Shown here: piece after piece, positions 20,330 through 37,690 of the stretch
Position numbering within the stretch: the first letter of the stretch is position 1
Layout of the letters: each line of letters opens with the position of its first letter
NCBI GenBank assembly: GCA_965240325.2
Contig: OZ251249.1
Coordinates: 62,001 to 126,000, forward strand
Length of the DNA stretch: 64,000 nt
From: Rebecca billardiae RCC1528
Taxonomy: Eukaryota; Haptophyta
Direction of reading: 5' to 3'
Made by a program: the position numbers and the translations under genes
Notes under the pieces: model-generated
Databases searched by the model: none
Told to the model about the DNA's origin: nothing
What the model saw: only the letters and a program-made list of their open reading frames with translations

Positions 20330-23300
20330 CGCTCGAACGTGCTCGGCTCGGCCTCAACGCGCTCGCGCCGTGGCAAGGCGCGCCCGCTTCTTCGACGTGA
20401 GGCGCGCGCGCGACCAGCTGCACTGCAGTGGGCGCATGTCATCTCAGGGGCAGCTGTGCGCCGAGAGCGGGCGCTCACGCGCGATGACGAGGGCCCTGGT
20501 GGTTGCTGCCCGCCGTACGAGCACCAGGTGCAGGTTGGACGAGCGTCAGATGGGAGGGCGGGGCGGGACAGCTTCGACCAGGGCGAGACGCTGGGACGGC
20601 TGCTGCGCTCCACGTCCGCAGCTCCCGGGTGCGCAGCCCGCCTCCCGGGCGCCGGCTCCGCGTCGGCCCAGCAGTCAACAGCACTCGGCGGCAGCTGCCA
20701 CAGCAGCAGCACTCGGCCGGCGCCGCCGCGCGCCGTGCGGTCAGCTCGGGCGCGGCGCGGCAGCCTCGGTGCAGCAGGAGCGCGCGCGGCGGGGCGAGGG
20801 CTCACCCACACACAAGTCCCACCGCACGAGAGCCGCGCCACCGGCCGCCGTGACGCGCTGCTCGGCGCGGCTGCCATCAGCCAGATCGAAAGGCAGAAGC
20901 CAGCGACACGCTCCGTCACTCGCAGGCCGCGGCAACTGAGACTACGAATGGCGGCGGCGGGCGCGGGCGCGGGCGATGGGCTGCTGACTCGACAATGTGC
21001 GCACGACGCAGCCAAGGCTCGTCGATAGACGCCCGTCATCGCCGCCTGCCCGCCCAAATCGCCCTGCGCGGCTATCGGATGGTCCGCGCCGCTTCGGGCT
21101 TCGGACGGCAAGTGAGACGGGGGGGCGGCGGGGGGGGGTGGGGGCGCCTTGGGCTGGTGAGGGGTGCAGGAGCGGATACGGCGCTCCGCGTGCGTACCTG
21201 CAAGCGCACGGCCGCCCCGTCCGACGCTGGCTCGCGCCCATCTGCGCCGCGGGATGCAGACCCGTGGGGAGTGGCCATGCTGCTTCGAACGCGCGCCATA
21301 CGTACCAGCAGACGATATTCCAGCCACGGGAAATCCGGAATCGGAAACCAGCATGGCGGCGCTTCATCCACGCCACCCGCCCGGAGGGCGGCTGTCGTGC
21401 GCGTCGCGTGCGCGCGCACGGCGGCCCAGTGGTGCTCGAGAGGATCCACGCGCCGTCGAAGCGTGCGCCCAGAGCGCCTTGGCCAGCTCGCCACGTCCCA
21501 CGCGCGGCCATCGCGGCGGCGCGAGCGCACTGCCAGCCAACCTTGCTCGGCCGCGCTGCCACGCACACGCTGCCGGCTGCGCGCGGCCGCGCGCGCGAGC
21601 GGTCGAGCGCGCGTGCTGGGAGGATGCATTCGCGTCTCCGCCAATCGCACGCACGACGCCGCGCAGTGCGCGATGCCAGCCAGCTACGCGCGAACTGCCG
21701 CCAGGTGTGCGCGCAGCGCTCGGCCGCGCGCTCAAGTGGCTGTTCAACGCAAAGGCTGTGCGACTCCTGCCCGCCACCGCCGACCCGCGGTGATCGCGCC
21801 AGAGTGTGCGCTCGCCTCGACCGCCCCGCGCCATGGCAAGGGACGGCCGCTCGCCCTCGAAGCGAGGCGCGTGCGCGAGCGGCGTGCGCGGCGCGGCCGT
21901 GATGGCGCGCACGGGTGGAGGATGGGGGCGCGGGGGCGGCGGCAGGCTGGGCCGGCGTGTTGCGCCAGCCACGACCGCTGCTCGCCGCCGCGATGGTCGC
22001 GCTCGGCAGTGCTTCGACAGTGCTCGTCTCGGCCGCCGCGGCAAGGCGCGCCCGCTCCTTCGACTTGAGGCGCGCGCTCGACCAGCCGCACAGCAGTGGG
22101 ACGGCAGTGGGACGGCCGTGCGCCGAGAGCGGGCGCTCACGCGCAATGAAGAGCGCCCTGATGCTTGCCGCTCGCTACGCGGCCCACCAGGCGCAGGCTT
22201 GACGGAGGGTAAGATGGGGGGGCGGGGCGGGGCAGCATCGACCGGTGCGAGGCGCTGGGCCGGCTGCGGCGCTCCGCACCCGCAGCGCCCGGCCGCGCGG
22301 CCCGCCTCTCCGGCGCGGCCCAGCCAGCAGCAGCAGCACCAGGCAGGCGCCGCCGCGCGCGCCGCGCGGTCTGCTCGGGCGCGGAGCGGTAGCCTCGGTG
22401 CCGCAGGAGCGTGCGCGGCGGGGTGAGGGCTCACGCGACAAGTTTCACCGCGCAAGAGCCATGCAATCGGCAGCCGTGAAGCGCCGCTCGGTGCGGCCAC
22501 GCTCCCGCCCTGACTGGGCCGCCCTTGCTGCACGCGGGGATGCCCTCGCGGGCGTGGCCCGTTCACTAACCGATTCGGCCGTTCAAGTGGCCCGATTGCC
22601 CACACACAACCATGCAGTGCTGCGCCACACTGGGCGCAACAGCACCGAGCCAGCCAGAAAGGCAGAAGCGCGCGGCAGTAATTGCCGACTGGTCCGAGCG
22701 GGACACACTACTCGCAGGCAGCAGCGACTGAGACTCCAAATGGCGGCGGCGGGCGCGGGCGCGGGGGACGGCTGCCGACGAGACGACGCTCACGATGCAT
22801 CGACGGCTAGCCGAGGTGGACGCCCAGCATCGCGGATCCCCCGCCCGAACCGCCGGGCGCAGCTGTTGGAGAGCCCACTGCGGGCTAGACTCGTCCCCGT
22901 GTGGGGAGAGGCCATGCTGAATTCGGCGCTGCCGCGACCAACGGTCGCTCGTCGGTGGCGTCGGAAAAAAGATCTGGTATTCCAAGCGACGAGAAATCCG
23001 GCCTCAAAGACCAGACCAGCATGGCCGCACTCCATCCCCGCCGTCCGCCAAAGGCGGCGGTCGTGCGCGTCGCGTGCGCGCGCACGCCGGCGCAGTGGTG
23101 CGCGAGGGGATCCACGCGCCGTCAAAGCACGCGCCCAGAGCGCCGCTCACCACGTCCCACGCGTTGCCATCGCGACAGTGCGCGGCGGCGCGAGCGCACC
23201 GCCAGCCCCTCGCTCGGCCGCGCCGCCACGCAAACGCAGCCGGCCGCGCGCGGCCGCGCGGGTGCACTGCGGAGCGGTCGAGCGCGCGTACTGGGGGGAT

Positions 23301-24100
23301 GCACTCGCGTTTCCGTCGCTTGCACGACGCCGCACAGTGCGCGGTGCCCGTCAGCAACGCGTGAACAGCTGCCAAGTCTGCGCGCAGAGCTCGGCCCGGC
23401 GGCGTGCGCGGCCGTTCAACATGTAGACTGCTCTTCTGCTGCTCGCCACTGCCGACCCGCGCTGACCGCGCTGGGGTGTGCTCGTCTCGATCGCCACGTG
23501 CACGCGTCCCTGTAAGGGGCGGCCGCGCCTTCGACGTGAGGCGCGTGCGCGACCAGCGGCATGCAGCAGCTGCGCGTAGACCGCTCGCGGCCGTGATGGC
23601 GCGCACGCGAGGCAGCTCGGACGAGGTGGAGGATGGGGGCGCGGGGGCGGGGGCAGCTGAGCTGGTGCGCGGCGCCAGCCACGTCCGCGGCGCGCTCCCG
23701 CCACGCGCCGCCGAGCAGCACGCGCTGCGGTCGCTCGGCTGGCTCGCACCGCCCCACGCGCTGCCGTCGCGCCCGCGCGGGCGCGCGGTGGACAGCCCGC
23801 GACGACAGCGCGCGCTGCCCCAGGCCCAGCATCGGTATGGCCGCGACAGCCCGAGCCTGGGGCACGGGCAGCCCGTGTGGGCCCGCGCGGGCATAGTCGC
23901 GGGATGCCACGCCTCGACCTCGGCCGCGGCGCCGCGTGCTTCGCCGAGGTCAGACGAGCCCAGCCGAGCCCGGCGTTCAGCACCCCGAACCACCGCTCGC
24001 GAGACGACGACCGCGGGCAGCAGCGGCCCGCGCCGCGCACAGCGGGCGAGAGCGGGCGCTCGTCTTGAAAGGAGGCGCGGGAACACCCGTGCGGGCCGAG
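20330..24100. repeat. Tandem duplication of a ~1.6-kb segment, two copies and a partial third
   Basis: 20370-20700 resembles 22030-22340 (both with GCGCCGAGAGCGGGCGCTCA). 20930-21060 resembles 22725-22845 (both with ATGGCGGCGGCGGGCGCGGG). 21300-21500 resembles 22980-23160 (both around GTGCGCGTCGCGTGCGCGCG). 21895-21990 resembles 23590-23690. No frame is conserved with synonymous-looking change between copies, so I regard it as non-coding repeat. Confidence 0.7.
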
Positions 24101-29610
<5,510 letters not shown>

Positions 29611-32600
29611 ACAGCGCAGGATTCCGGCGGGAAAAGATGTCGTAAGGCCCCCCGCCGCGCGCGGAAATTCAGTATGGCTGCCGACGACGCGGCGAGGGCG
29701 CGGCGACGCGCGCGCGCGATCCCGGACGACTCGAATGAATTTCCAAACCGGCGCTGGGCAGGCCCCAGCCATCGCTCGTCGCGTTTTGGCCGTGTTGCAA
29801 CTGGCCCGCGGAGCAGCCGACGAGCAACGTTGTCAGGTGAGCGCTCGTGCACGCGACTCAGATGTGCCCACTGCATGCACTGGCCAAGACTTGGGCGTGG
29901 ATATGTGCGAGACGTACCAAGTGTCTCAGCCAGCCACCGTGTACCACGGACAGGCCTGGCTCAGGGCCCTGCCGAATTGATTTCAGCGTCGCGATGAGCT
30001 GCGCGGTGATCGCTGCTCGGCTCTGGCAGCCAGTTGGTTCCACGTCCTCGTCAACGCCGGCTCATCTGCGTGGTGGAGAGCTTCTTAAGGGCACGTTCGT
30101 GGTCAACGGATGCGCATGAGCCTGTAGGGCCCCTTCGTCCGTCTCGCCCCGCCGTTCAAGCGCTCTGGCCCTGTTCGCGCTCGTGCTTGCACTCGTCGGC
30201 AAAGGAGCCATTGCCAAGGTGATCGTGCACGTGTGCGCGCGCGCGATGCGGCGCACGAGGCTGACCCTCGCGATGATATTCTAGCTGCGGCCCTGCAATT
30301 AGGCCGAACGCTGAACTCACCGTCAATGCGTGCCGTCCATCGCGTGCTCCGCAGGTTCGCAATCACTCGCGGCAGCGGTGAATGCAGCACTCAATCCGTG
30401 ATTGCGGTAGCGTGGAGCATCTGCTCGTCTCGGCTGAGCTCCGCTCGGGACAGAGGGCGAACTCACGATGGACGAAGCTGGACACGTCCAGGTGAGCGTA
30501 CGCAGGTAGCCACCGTTGCGTGCGACAGCCCCGACCAACCCGCTCCAGCCGCTGTCGGCCCGAGAAGAGCCCTGCCGCGGCGCAGACGATACGCGCTGCG
30601 GCGGGCGCTCTGCCTTGCTCAGCTTGCGACTCGCCTGGCTCCTGCCTCACATGGCGGTGGGCGCGCCCAATACGCGCAGCAGGCGGGTCGGCGCAGGTGG
30701 CCTGTCGCCTCTGGCATCGCCCAAGCTGGCAGCCCTGCCACCGCCCCATCAGCCCGCCTTCGGCGCTGGCCGTCGGCGGCGGGCCACACGCGCGGCAGTG
30801 GGCCACCGCTGGCCGCGCTCGCGCGAGCGCGCAGCAGGTGGCTCGTCAGCGTCGGCGGTCTGCCGCTGCAGCCCGCCTTCGAGCGGTCTGCCACGCCACC
30901 GCAGCACTGCGCGCCGTCGACGCTGGCGGCCAGCTTCTGCCCAACAGAGCTCAGGTCGGCACGCCGCCGTTGATGGCACTGGGTCTGGAGTGGTCGTCGT
31001 CGACGCGGGCGACGGTGGGCGCGGTGGAGGCTACGGCGCGATTGGCGGCGCCGCTGCCGAGCGAGGCGGGCGGGCTCGCGCTGGCGGCAGACTGTGACCG
31101 TGACTGCCGGATGGCGCGGCGGGCTCGGCGGCCGAGTCGGCGGCGCCGCCGCACGGCGATGGCAGCGGCGCGGTCCGCGCCTGCGCGCGGCCGTCGTCAT
31201 TCATATCCGCGCAGTCGCGCACCGTCAGCGGCCGCGGGCCGCGCCGTGCTCGGTGCTGCGCGCGTGATTCGTCGTGTCTCGTGAACGTCGTCAGTCTCAG
31301 CAGTCGGACGACGTGCCAGCACGCTGACACAGACTATACCTGACTCTGACGACCTGACGGCTGATTTATGCCGCTGCCCGGCCGCCGCCGGCTGGCCCGC
31401 GTGGCTCGGCCGGCATCGTGGCCCCGGCCGGCGGGCCGCGTCGCCAGCGCGCCGCCCGCGGCCGCGGCCGCGCGGGGCCGGGAACCGTGGGCAGTGCGTG
31501 TGGCTGCGCCAGCGGCAGCGGGTCGTCATCTGCGGTGCCAGTGCGCGACTTATTAGCGGATGCGCTCATCAGCAGTGACGACCTGGGCGAGTCTTGAGTC
31601 TGATGATCGACGACGAGTCTGGTCGGGTGCTGACGACTATACTAATAATCCGCGGCGCGTCGACAGCTTCCCTCCGCGCCGAGCCGAGTGCCTGAGTGAT
31701 TACCGCGGTGCCCGAGTCACTACTGAGCCGAGTCACACCTGGGTGCCGAAGTCGTAGGCGCGGCGAGCACGCAAGCATGCGATGCGTCTTGTCCACCGCC
31801 CGGCCTGCGTGCGCCATCGCCGTCTTTGCGCGGCCGACTCGAGCTGTCTGCTGCGCGGTCGCACGACCAGCATGGCCGCCTCGCTGCTAGAGCCAGACCG
31901 GTGCAGCACCACGGCAAGTGTGCTCGCACAACACTCGCAACGATCGAGTGCGGCGATGGGCGAGCTGCGCCTTGGGTATGGCTGCGACGTTGAAGAGAGT
32001 GCCGTGCCCCATCACAGCCCTCGTGCCGAGGTACACGCGCCCGTGAATATGCGCGCTCTCGGTCATCGGCATCTCCGCGCGCTCGAGACAGCGGATGCGC
32101 TGGCCGAGACCGGATGGACGTGTGCAGCCAGGGCTCCGTCAGCTGCAAGTTGTCAACTGCGCGCACGACACGCGGGTTTCGGGCGAGAATTGTCCATAAG
32201 TCGGTGATGCTCTTGCCATGGCAGATGCGCCGCATGCCGTCCAGCGCATCGTCGCCGAGCCGAGGGGTCGCTGCGCGCGCCACGACGGTCGAGCGACTGC
32301 CGCTGATCATCAGGTGTAGGCGCCCATGGCACGTGCGCGCGTCCACGCGGTGCAGCGAGTGCCCAAGGTGCGTCGAATGGCCCGATCGAGGCGGGGTGCA
32401 CTCCTCTGGAGGGTACGTCACTGCTCAGCCGCAGAGCCGCGGGCAGCTCGTTCGTCTCCACCCCGTCCCACCGTCAGGTACTCGCTCGACTTGATCGTCG
32501 ACTCGTCGCTCTGCAGCAGCGCAGCTGTGTTGCGCACGCGTCTGGAACCAGCACGCATGGTCTTGGTGCCGGTTGGCGTCGATATACCAGAGCCCACATC

Positions 32601-33216
32601 ACGTGATATGCGCCGCACCAGTCGTTGCCCGCCAGGCCCTCATCCGGCTTCGCCATGGCCTGCGCGACGGTCGGTCGGATCGCGGCGAGCGGTTGGGCGG
32701 GGGTGGGGTCACTCGACGTTTGTGTCGTGCTTCGTGCAGTTTTTGCGCTGCAGGGCGCGCGGACCACGGCAATCGCATGGCAGCCCTGACCCCAGCAACA
32801 ACCACTTATTCACCGAACCCCGCCAGATACCAGCTTCTCGCGCCGCGCGTGTCGCAAGCCGCACACCAGCCATTTCTCGAGCGGTCGGTGCACGCGTGGG
32901 CACATTGGCCGATCGACGAGCCGGTGGCGAGCCTCTACCGCGGGGTAGTAGTGGGGAACACAACAGCACACATGCACATCAACAGCGATCGATCGAACGC
33001 GCCGGCGCTGGTCGGCATCGCCGCCGTCTTCGCTCGCCCCAGGGTCGAGAAGCCCGTCGGGAGCGCACTTTCGCGCGACGCCGCCGTCCGAACGCGCCTC
33101 GTCGCGACCGTTCGGGCGACCGGAGGCCATTTCGGGCTAGACCATTTTCGGCGATTTTCCCGGATATTACCTTACGACACTGGAAAATCGGATCCCTGCG
33201 CTGTGGTCGTGTAATG
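29611..33216. other. Gene-poor stretch with possible decayed coding patches
   Basis: No complete gene is visible. On the minus strand at about 32080-32260 a frame reads LGDDALDGMRRICHGKSITD and PRVVRAVDNLQLTEPWLHTS; at 31887-32072 another frame reads HGRVYLGTRAVMGHGTLFNV. The two are out of phase and may be pieces of one decayed gene. A GC-rich block at 30500-31300 has only low-quality frames. Confidence 0.4.

Positions 33217-33220
<4 letters not shown>

Positions 33221-33310
<90 letters not shown>
33221..33310. repeat. (AT)45 microsatellite
   Basis: A perfect AT tract just left of the interrupted copy of repeat R. Confidence 0.97.
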
Positions 33311-33313
<3 letters not shown>

Positions 33314-33344
33314 CTGCATCATCACTTGCGATCGATTATTATAG

Positions 33345-33420
33345 TATATAGAGTAGTACGTGACGACGATCGGACTACTACCGTGTGCCACGCGGTCAGC
33401 CCGGACGCTGCGCGCATATA
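33345..33420 (+). repeat. Dispersed repeat R, copy 2, left part
   Basis: Matches 17190-17266, ending in GGACGCTGCGCGCATATA. The final TA (33419-33420) is one half of a target-site duplication. Confidence 0.75.
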
Positions 33421-33483
33421 CAGGCAATCGCGGGCAATAATAAGGACGAGCTGTCACGTTAAGAAACTGGGGCGCTTGCTATC

Positions 33484-33796
33484 TGTCAGGGAACGCGTCT
33501 CGAGGCTTGACGGTCGCGAGGTCGGTCGACGGCTTCGGCTGTTGTTTGCGGTGGTGAGCTCAGCGTGTTTTGAGTGATCGGCTCATGTTTCGTTCACGAG
33601 TTTCGGAAGCATCTAGAATGCTTCCAGATGCCGCCGCCAGCCATGCTGTCCTGCTGTATTTTAGGATGAGGTTCAGGTTGATTTTGGAGGATTTTGTGCG
33701 AGCGCCGCCGCAGCGGTCGCGCCGCCACTGTGTGACTGCGAGTAAAATGTTGGATTGGAAATTGGAAATCACTGTAGATTGGCGATTCCTTTGACA
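33484..33796 (-). repeat. Left LTR (3' LTR of the element)
   Basis: 313 bases, apparently identical to 36633-36945, with TG...CA ends. Confidence 0.95.
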
Positions 33797-33810
33797 CCCC
33801 CCCTCAATCC
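33797..33810 (-). promoter_or_regulatory. Polypurine tract
   Basis: Read on the minus strand the sequence is GGATTGAGGGGGGG, directly before the 3' LTR. It is the expected primer site for plus-strand DNA synthesis and fixes the orientation of the element. Confidence 0.85.
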
Positions 33811-34061
33811 AATATGCGCTCGTCTGTGAGGACTAAGCTTGGATTATGAGTGATTTTGGGCTTGGTATTGTTTGTGCATCTGTGTGCATGAGTGAATTGG
33901 AGTCAGTAATGGTTGCCAATGCCAGGATACGGGTCATGTGCTGGGACTTCCGTGTGACGGTTTTGGGTAACCCGAGTCAGTCCTGGGCTTATTTGCACCA
34001 TATGTTCACTCTTTGGCCTTGATTTTGGACCTTGTTATTGGGTCATGCCCTGCCTTGATAG

Positions 34062-36633
34062 TTAATCATAGGCATCCGGAGCAGGAATATCCAGGAAATG
34101 GATACGCTCCTTGGGAAATTTGTTGGCTCCCTTGTTTTTGCCTTTGTTGTAATTGTTGGCGTTGGGGCGTAGCTCTGGGTGGAGCTTCCAACACTGCTGG
34201 GCAGTATGGTTCTTGAGACCACAGTGAGTGCACCGTTTGCCGGTGTCCGAGTTATTCGGCCCGCTCTCGCCATTGGCTGGAGCCTTTTGGGCCTGAGCGG
34301 CGAAGACTTCGGCGCCCTCAAAGTCACCGCGTCGCCGCGTGCCTTGCTGATAATCAGCATTTTGGCGTATCTTGGAATAATTTTCGGTCTCTCTCCCCTT
34401 GGTATTGTTCTGATGGAGTAGCTTCATTGAGCCGTGCCGTTTGTAGGCATCTTCCATCTGGGCCATTATCTGGTCAGTGTTATCCACACATTGCTCGGGC
34501 GTGAGCGCTCCGAAGTGCGAGATAACTGACTCGTAGACTTGGGGATGGTCGTGCATGCTGTTATACAGCTTGAAGACCAACATCGTAGCATCGTCCAGAT
34601 TCCCATATCGAGATGAGCGGACTTGCTCGACGGATTTCTTGATAATGTCCGATGCGCCAATGGGCGACACCTTTGTCGGGTATAACTTCAGGAATTCATC
34701 CCTGAGTTCGGACATAGTTGTGATCTTGAGCTCGCGCTCAAATATCTGTAGCAGCAGCGCCAGATCCAAGTAGTTCTTGGTCGGATCGCTGATGTGCAGC
34801 TTCGATTCCAGATAGGCGAATAACTGAGGCTCAATAGAGTCCTTCAGCTGCTTGAATATCGCTGCCGCAGATCGATCGTAGACCGATCCGATCTTGTTGG
34901 CGTCAGCGTTGTCAGCCTTGTATGGATCGATTTTGGCTGCGTCTTTCACCCATTTGTCTTTGGCAATGAGTTGAAAGCCGGATAGCTTGCTATTTTTGGG
35001 CTCCATTATGTCAGGTGTGACATCTGAGGATTTGCCCTTGTAGTAGGTGCTCACTTCTGCGAGTGCATCCCGTATCGCGCTGTGTACCGCGCGCTTGGAT
35101 TTCAGAGCCGACTGTGTCAGCTTGTGTGTGGCGGGTGTATCCACTCCTGCCGAGGATTCGCGTGCCATGAACACACGTTCCTTCTTGGTTGGATTAGAGT
35201 CTGTGACTCCTCCTTCGATGACTATCCAGTCACGTTTCTTCGACTCAAGTGCATTGGTCGATGTGTCGCGCGCGCTCTGTGGCGATTCGCGCTCTACCTT
35301 CGAGCGAGGAGTGACCCTCGTCGAGGCTGTGGTGCCTTCTTTGGGCTTCTTCACGCTCGTTCTGTCCAGCGGTGATGCATGTGCATCCGCGGCAGCTTCG
35401 GCGGAATACTCTTGCTTGCAAGAGTGTGGCGTTGTGATGGCTGACGCAGCTGATGCATGCGCACGCGCGTCGCGCTCGCCAACTTGGTTTTGCTGCGGCT
35501 TTGCCGTCAAGCAGGTGTATGATGCCCCCCCTGCATCGCATGCGCTTCCTACGTTCGACGCGAGTCGATACGTGCCAGACGAGGACTCTGCCGTCTCTGC
35601 GGCGGTCATCTCGCGGCTGCTTGTGTCGCTCGTGGCGAGCAGCTCGGCTTCGGAAGCCATCGTGAGGCTGGTAATTTTGGGGTAAACGTATTTGTTTGGG
35701 TCAGGCGCATCAACAATAAATGCGGCCGCTGACTTAATGCTTGAGTTCGCTGTGACAGAGTCACGCGTCGTCGCATCTTGGAGCATAGTTTGCTCTGCCA
35801 GACCATACAGGTCGTTTGAGTCGCACTCATCGGTGCTAACAAGGTCATCGTTCGATCGGTCAGACTCAGACACAGAGTCGTGCGAGCGAGGCTGCAGACT
35901 GACTGCGGTCACGACCGCGCTGTCATTGGCGGCGGCCAGAAGGCCAGCACGCCGAGCAGCGTTGGCAGGCTCGAGGGCCTCGACGGTCGGAGCGGCATCA
36001 GCGGCAGCAGCGTCGAGCGCTACATCTGCCCCGGAACGCTCGGTGACCTCGTTCGATGACTCGGAGGCCGCAAGGCACTCCTTGAGCTGCGGGCTCTCAG
36101 CCGCGCGCTCTTGAACCGCGCTCGCGGGCGCAGAGTCCCGGGCGGTAGTTGTTGAGATCCCCTGCGCAACGACGTGCGTGCGGATGGAGTGGCGCGATGG
36201 CGGGGGGATGCGAGCGGCAACGCTCCTCCTCACCGCGCTGTGCGCGAACCTCCTCCTCAAGGTGATCCTTGATGTCGGCTCGAGGCCTTGCGTGCGATGC
36301 AGCATTGCGCGCATACGACACGATGCTGCCTGAGTTCAGGTCAGCGATGTTGCCAGGCCCGGAGGCGCTGGAGATGGGCTTGCGGAGAAGCGTGAGCTTC
36401 TCGCCTTGCCGGTTCTTCTCAGCCTGCATGCCCCTCAGGGCAGCCGCGAGGTAGTCTGGCGTGCGCTTGCGCGCAACCGCCGATGAGCCGCGCGGCATTG
36501 CCGCGCGCTCGGCCACGCCTGGCTTCAACCCAATGAGGGGAGCAACTGGGGCGGGCTGATGGCCGTTCACGTCCTTGCCGCTGTTCTCATCGTCTCCATC
36601 CTTGCCCAAGTTCTCCCAGCACCGTGCTAGCAT
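34062..36633 (-). CDS. Gag-like protein with CCHC knuckle, one frameshift
   Basis: The upstream frame starts with an ATG whose first base is the last base of the 5' LTR (36633; MLARCWENLGKDGDDENSG) and is coding-like to about 36205. The downstream frame takes over from there to a stop at 34062. The switch falls at a six-base homopolymer (36202-36207). The C-terminal half has a capsid-like helical region (ELRDEFLKLYPTKVSPIGAS, VFKLYNSMHDHPQVYESVIS) and then one zinc knuckle, CTHCGLKNHTAQQC (C-x2-C-x4-H-x4-C). It ends 42 residues later with IHFLDIPAPDAYD. No protease motif follows. The layout fits Copia-type Gag proteins. The frame change may be a mutation, a sequencing slip, or functional frameshifting. 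Confidence 0.8.
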
Positions 36634-36945
36634 GTCAGGGAACGCGTCTCGAGGCTTGACGGTCGCGAGGTCGGTCGACGGCTTCGGCTGTTGTTTGCGG
36701 TGGTGAGCTCAGCGTGTTTTGAGTGATCGGCTCATGTTTCGTTCACGAGTTTCGGAAGCATCTAGAATGCTTCCAGATGCCGCCGCCAGCCATGCTGTCC
36801 TGCTGTATTTTAGGATGAGGTTCAGGTTGATTTTGGAGGATTTTGTGCGAGCGCCGCCGCAGCGGTCGCGCCGCCACTGTGTGACTGCGAGTAAAATGTT
36901 GGATTGGAAATTGGAAATCACTGTAGATTGGCGATTCCTTTGACA
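36633..36945 (-). repeat. Right LTR (5' LTR of the element)
   Basis: Apparently identical to 33484-33796. The bases next to it inside the element (minus strand TGCTAGCACGGTGCTGGG) do not start with TGG, so a primer site for a tRNA 3' end is not evident; an internal tRNA region may be used. Confidence 0.95.
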
Positions 36946-37419
36946 CTATCTGCGGATCTTCATCTGGCCTAGACGAAACTGAGACTAGCGATTGGCTGGT
37001 TCGCTATACGCATAGTCACACTAAGAAACCGGGACTACTGTCGTCGCGGCTGACGAGTGCCGGTCCGCCGAGGCGCAGTGCCAGAGTGGGACCGGCGGCG
37101 CGCGGCCCGACTACGAGTACAGGCCAAGGATTCCCGACTTCTCCTGATGACTGACTCCTGGCCAGTGCGCGCAGCATCCATGCAACATCATGCCAGATTT
37201 GCTCCAAAATGGCCCAAATTTTTTCGTCGGCCTCGCAGGCCGGGCCTAACTAGTCACTCAGCTGGGCCGGCTCAGCCCCCCTGCGCCCCCCTCGCCTGCG
37301 CGGCGGGCGGACCTAGCTAAGAAACTGAGACTCCGTAGGCGGTCGGGCTACCGAACGGCTAAGGAACCGAGACTAGCCGTGAGATCTCTGACTTCTGCTT
37401 ATTGCCCGCGATCAGCCTG

Positions 37420-37690
37420 TACCGGCCGCAGCGGCCACGGTGCCCGGTGCTCGGACCGTGATGACGACCGGGTGGCGGGACGAGACTGCTGCGCTTATTA
37501 TATTATTCCGCCGCGAGCCAGGCGCAGCAGACTCTGATGGCGGGAGCAACCTACTCGCGCACACTCCTCAGTAACTCAGTGCGAGTCAGTGACTCATCAG
37601 CAAAGTATAAGCAGCGCAGTCATCGACATCGTCATCAACTACCGCGCCGCGGCGGATGTCAGCGTCAGCAGCTCGGACGAACTCCGCGCG
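37420..37690 (+). repeat. Dispersed repeat R, copy 2, right part
   Basis: Continues the match to 17265-17520 after the TIR element, sharing GTGCCCGGTGCTCGGACCGT and CAGCAGCTCGGACGAACTCC. It has several small indels relative to copy 1. Confidence 0.8.

Larger units (their letters stand above)
33484..36945 (-). mobile_element. Gag-only LTR retrotransposon (TR-GAG type), intact ends
   Basis: Two 313-bp direct repeats, identical by eye, begin TGTCAGGGAACG and end CCTTTGACA. They bound a 2836-bp interior. A 5-base target duplication, CTATC, lies at 33479-33483 and 36946-36950. The interior carries a gag-like frame on the minus strand, and a polypurine tract on that strand touches the left LTR, so the element reads right to left. 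No protease, integrase or reverse transcriptase is present. Identical LTRs imply a recent insertion that must have used enzymes from another element. Confidence 0.92.
33421..37419. mobile_element. TA-target TIR element, itself interrupted by an LTR element
   Basis: The left end is CAGGCAATCGCGGGCAATAA. The right end, read as its complement, is CAGGCTGATCGCGGGCAATA. This gives imperfect inverted repeats of about 24 bases. The element is flanked by TA on both sides (33419-33420 and 37420-37421), and the repeat copy at 17.2 kb shows the uninterrupted site with a single TA. Removing the inner LTR element leaves about 530 bp with no transposase. It is therefore a non-autonomous MITE-like element. 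TA duplication is typical of Tc1/mariner-type transposition; the superfamily is inferred from that alone. Confidence 0.8.

Noticed and set aside
36605-36632. tRNA primer-binding site of the LTR element
   Set aside because: The bases next to the 5' LTR do not begin with the TGG expected for pairing with a tRNA CCA end, and I could not match an internal tRNA region with confidence.
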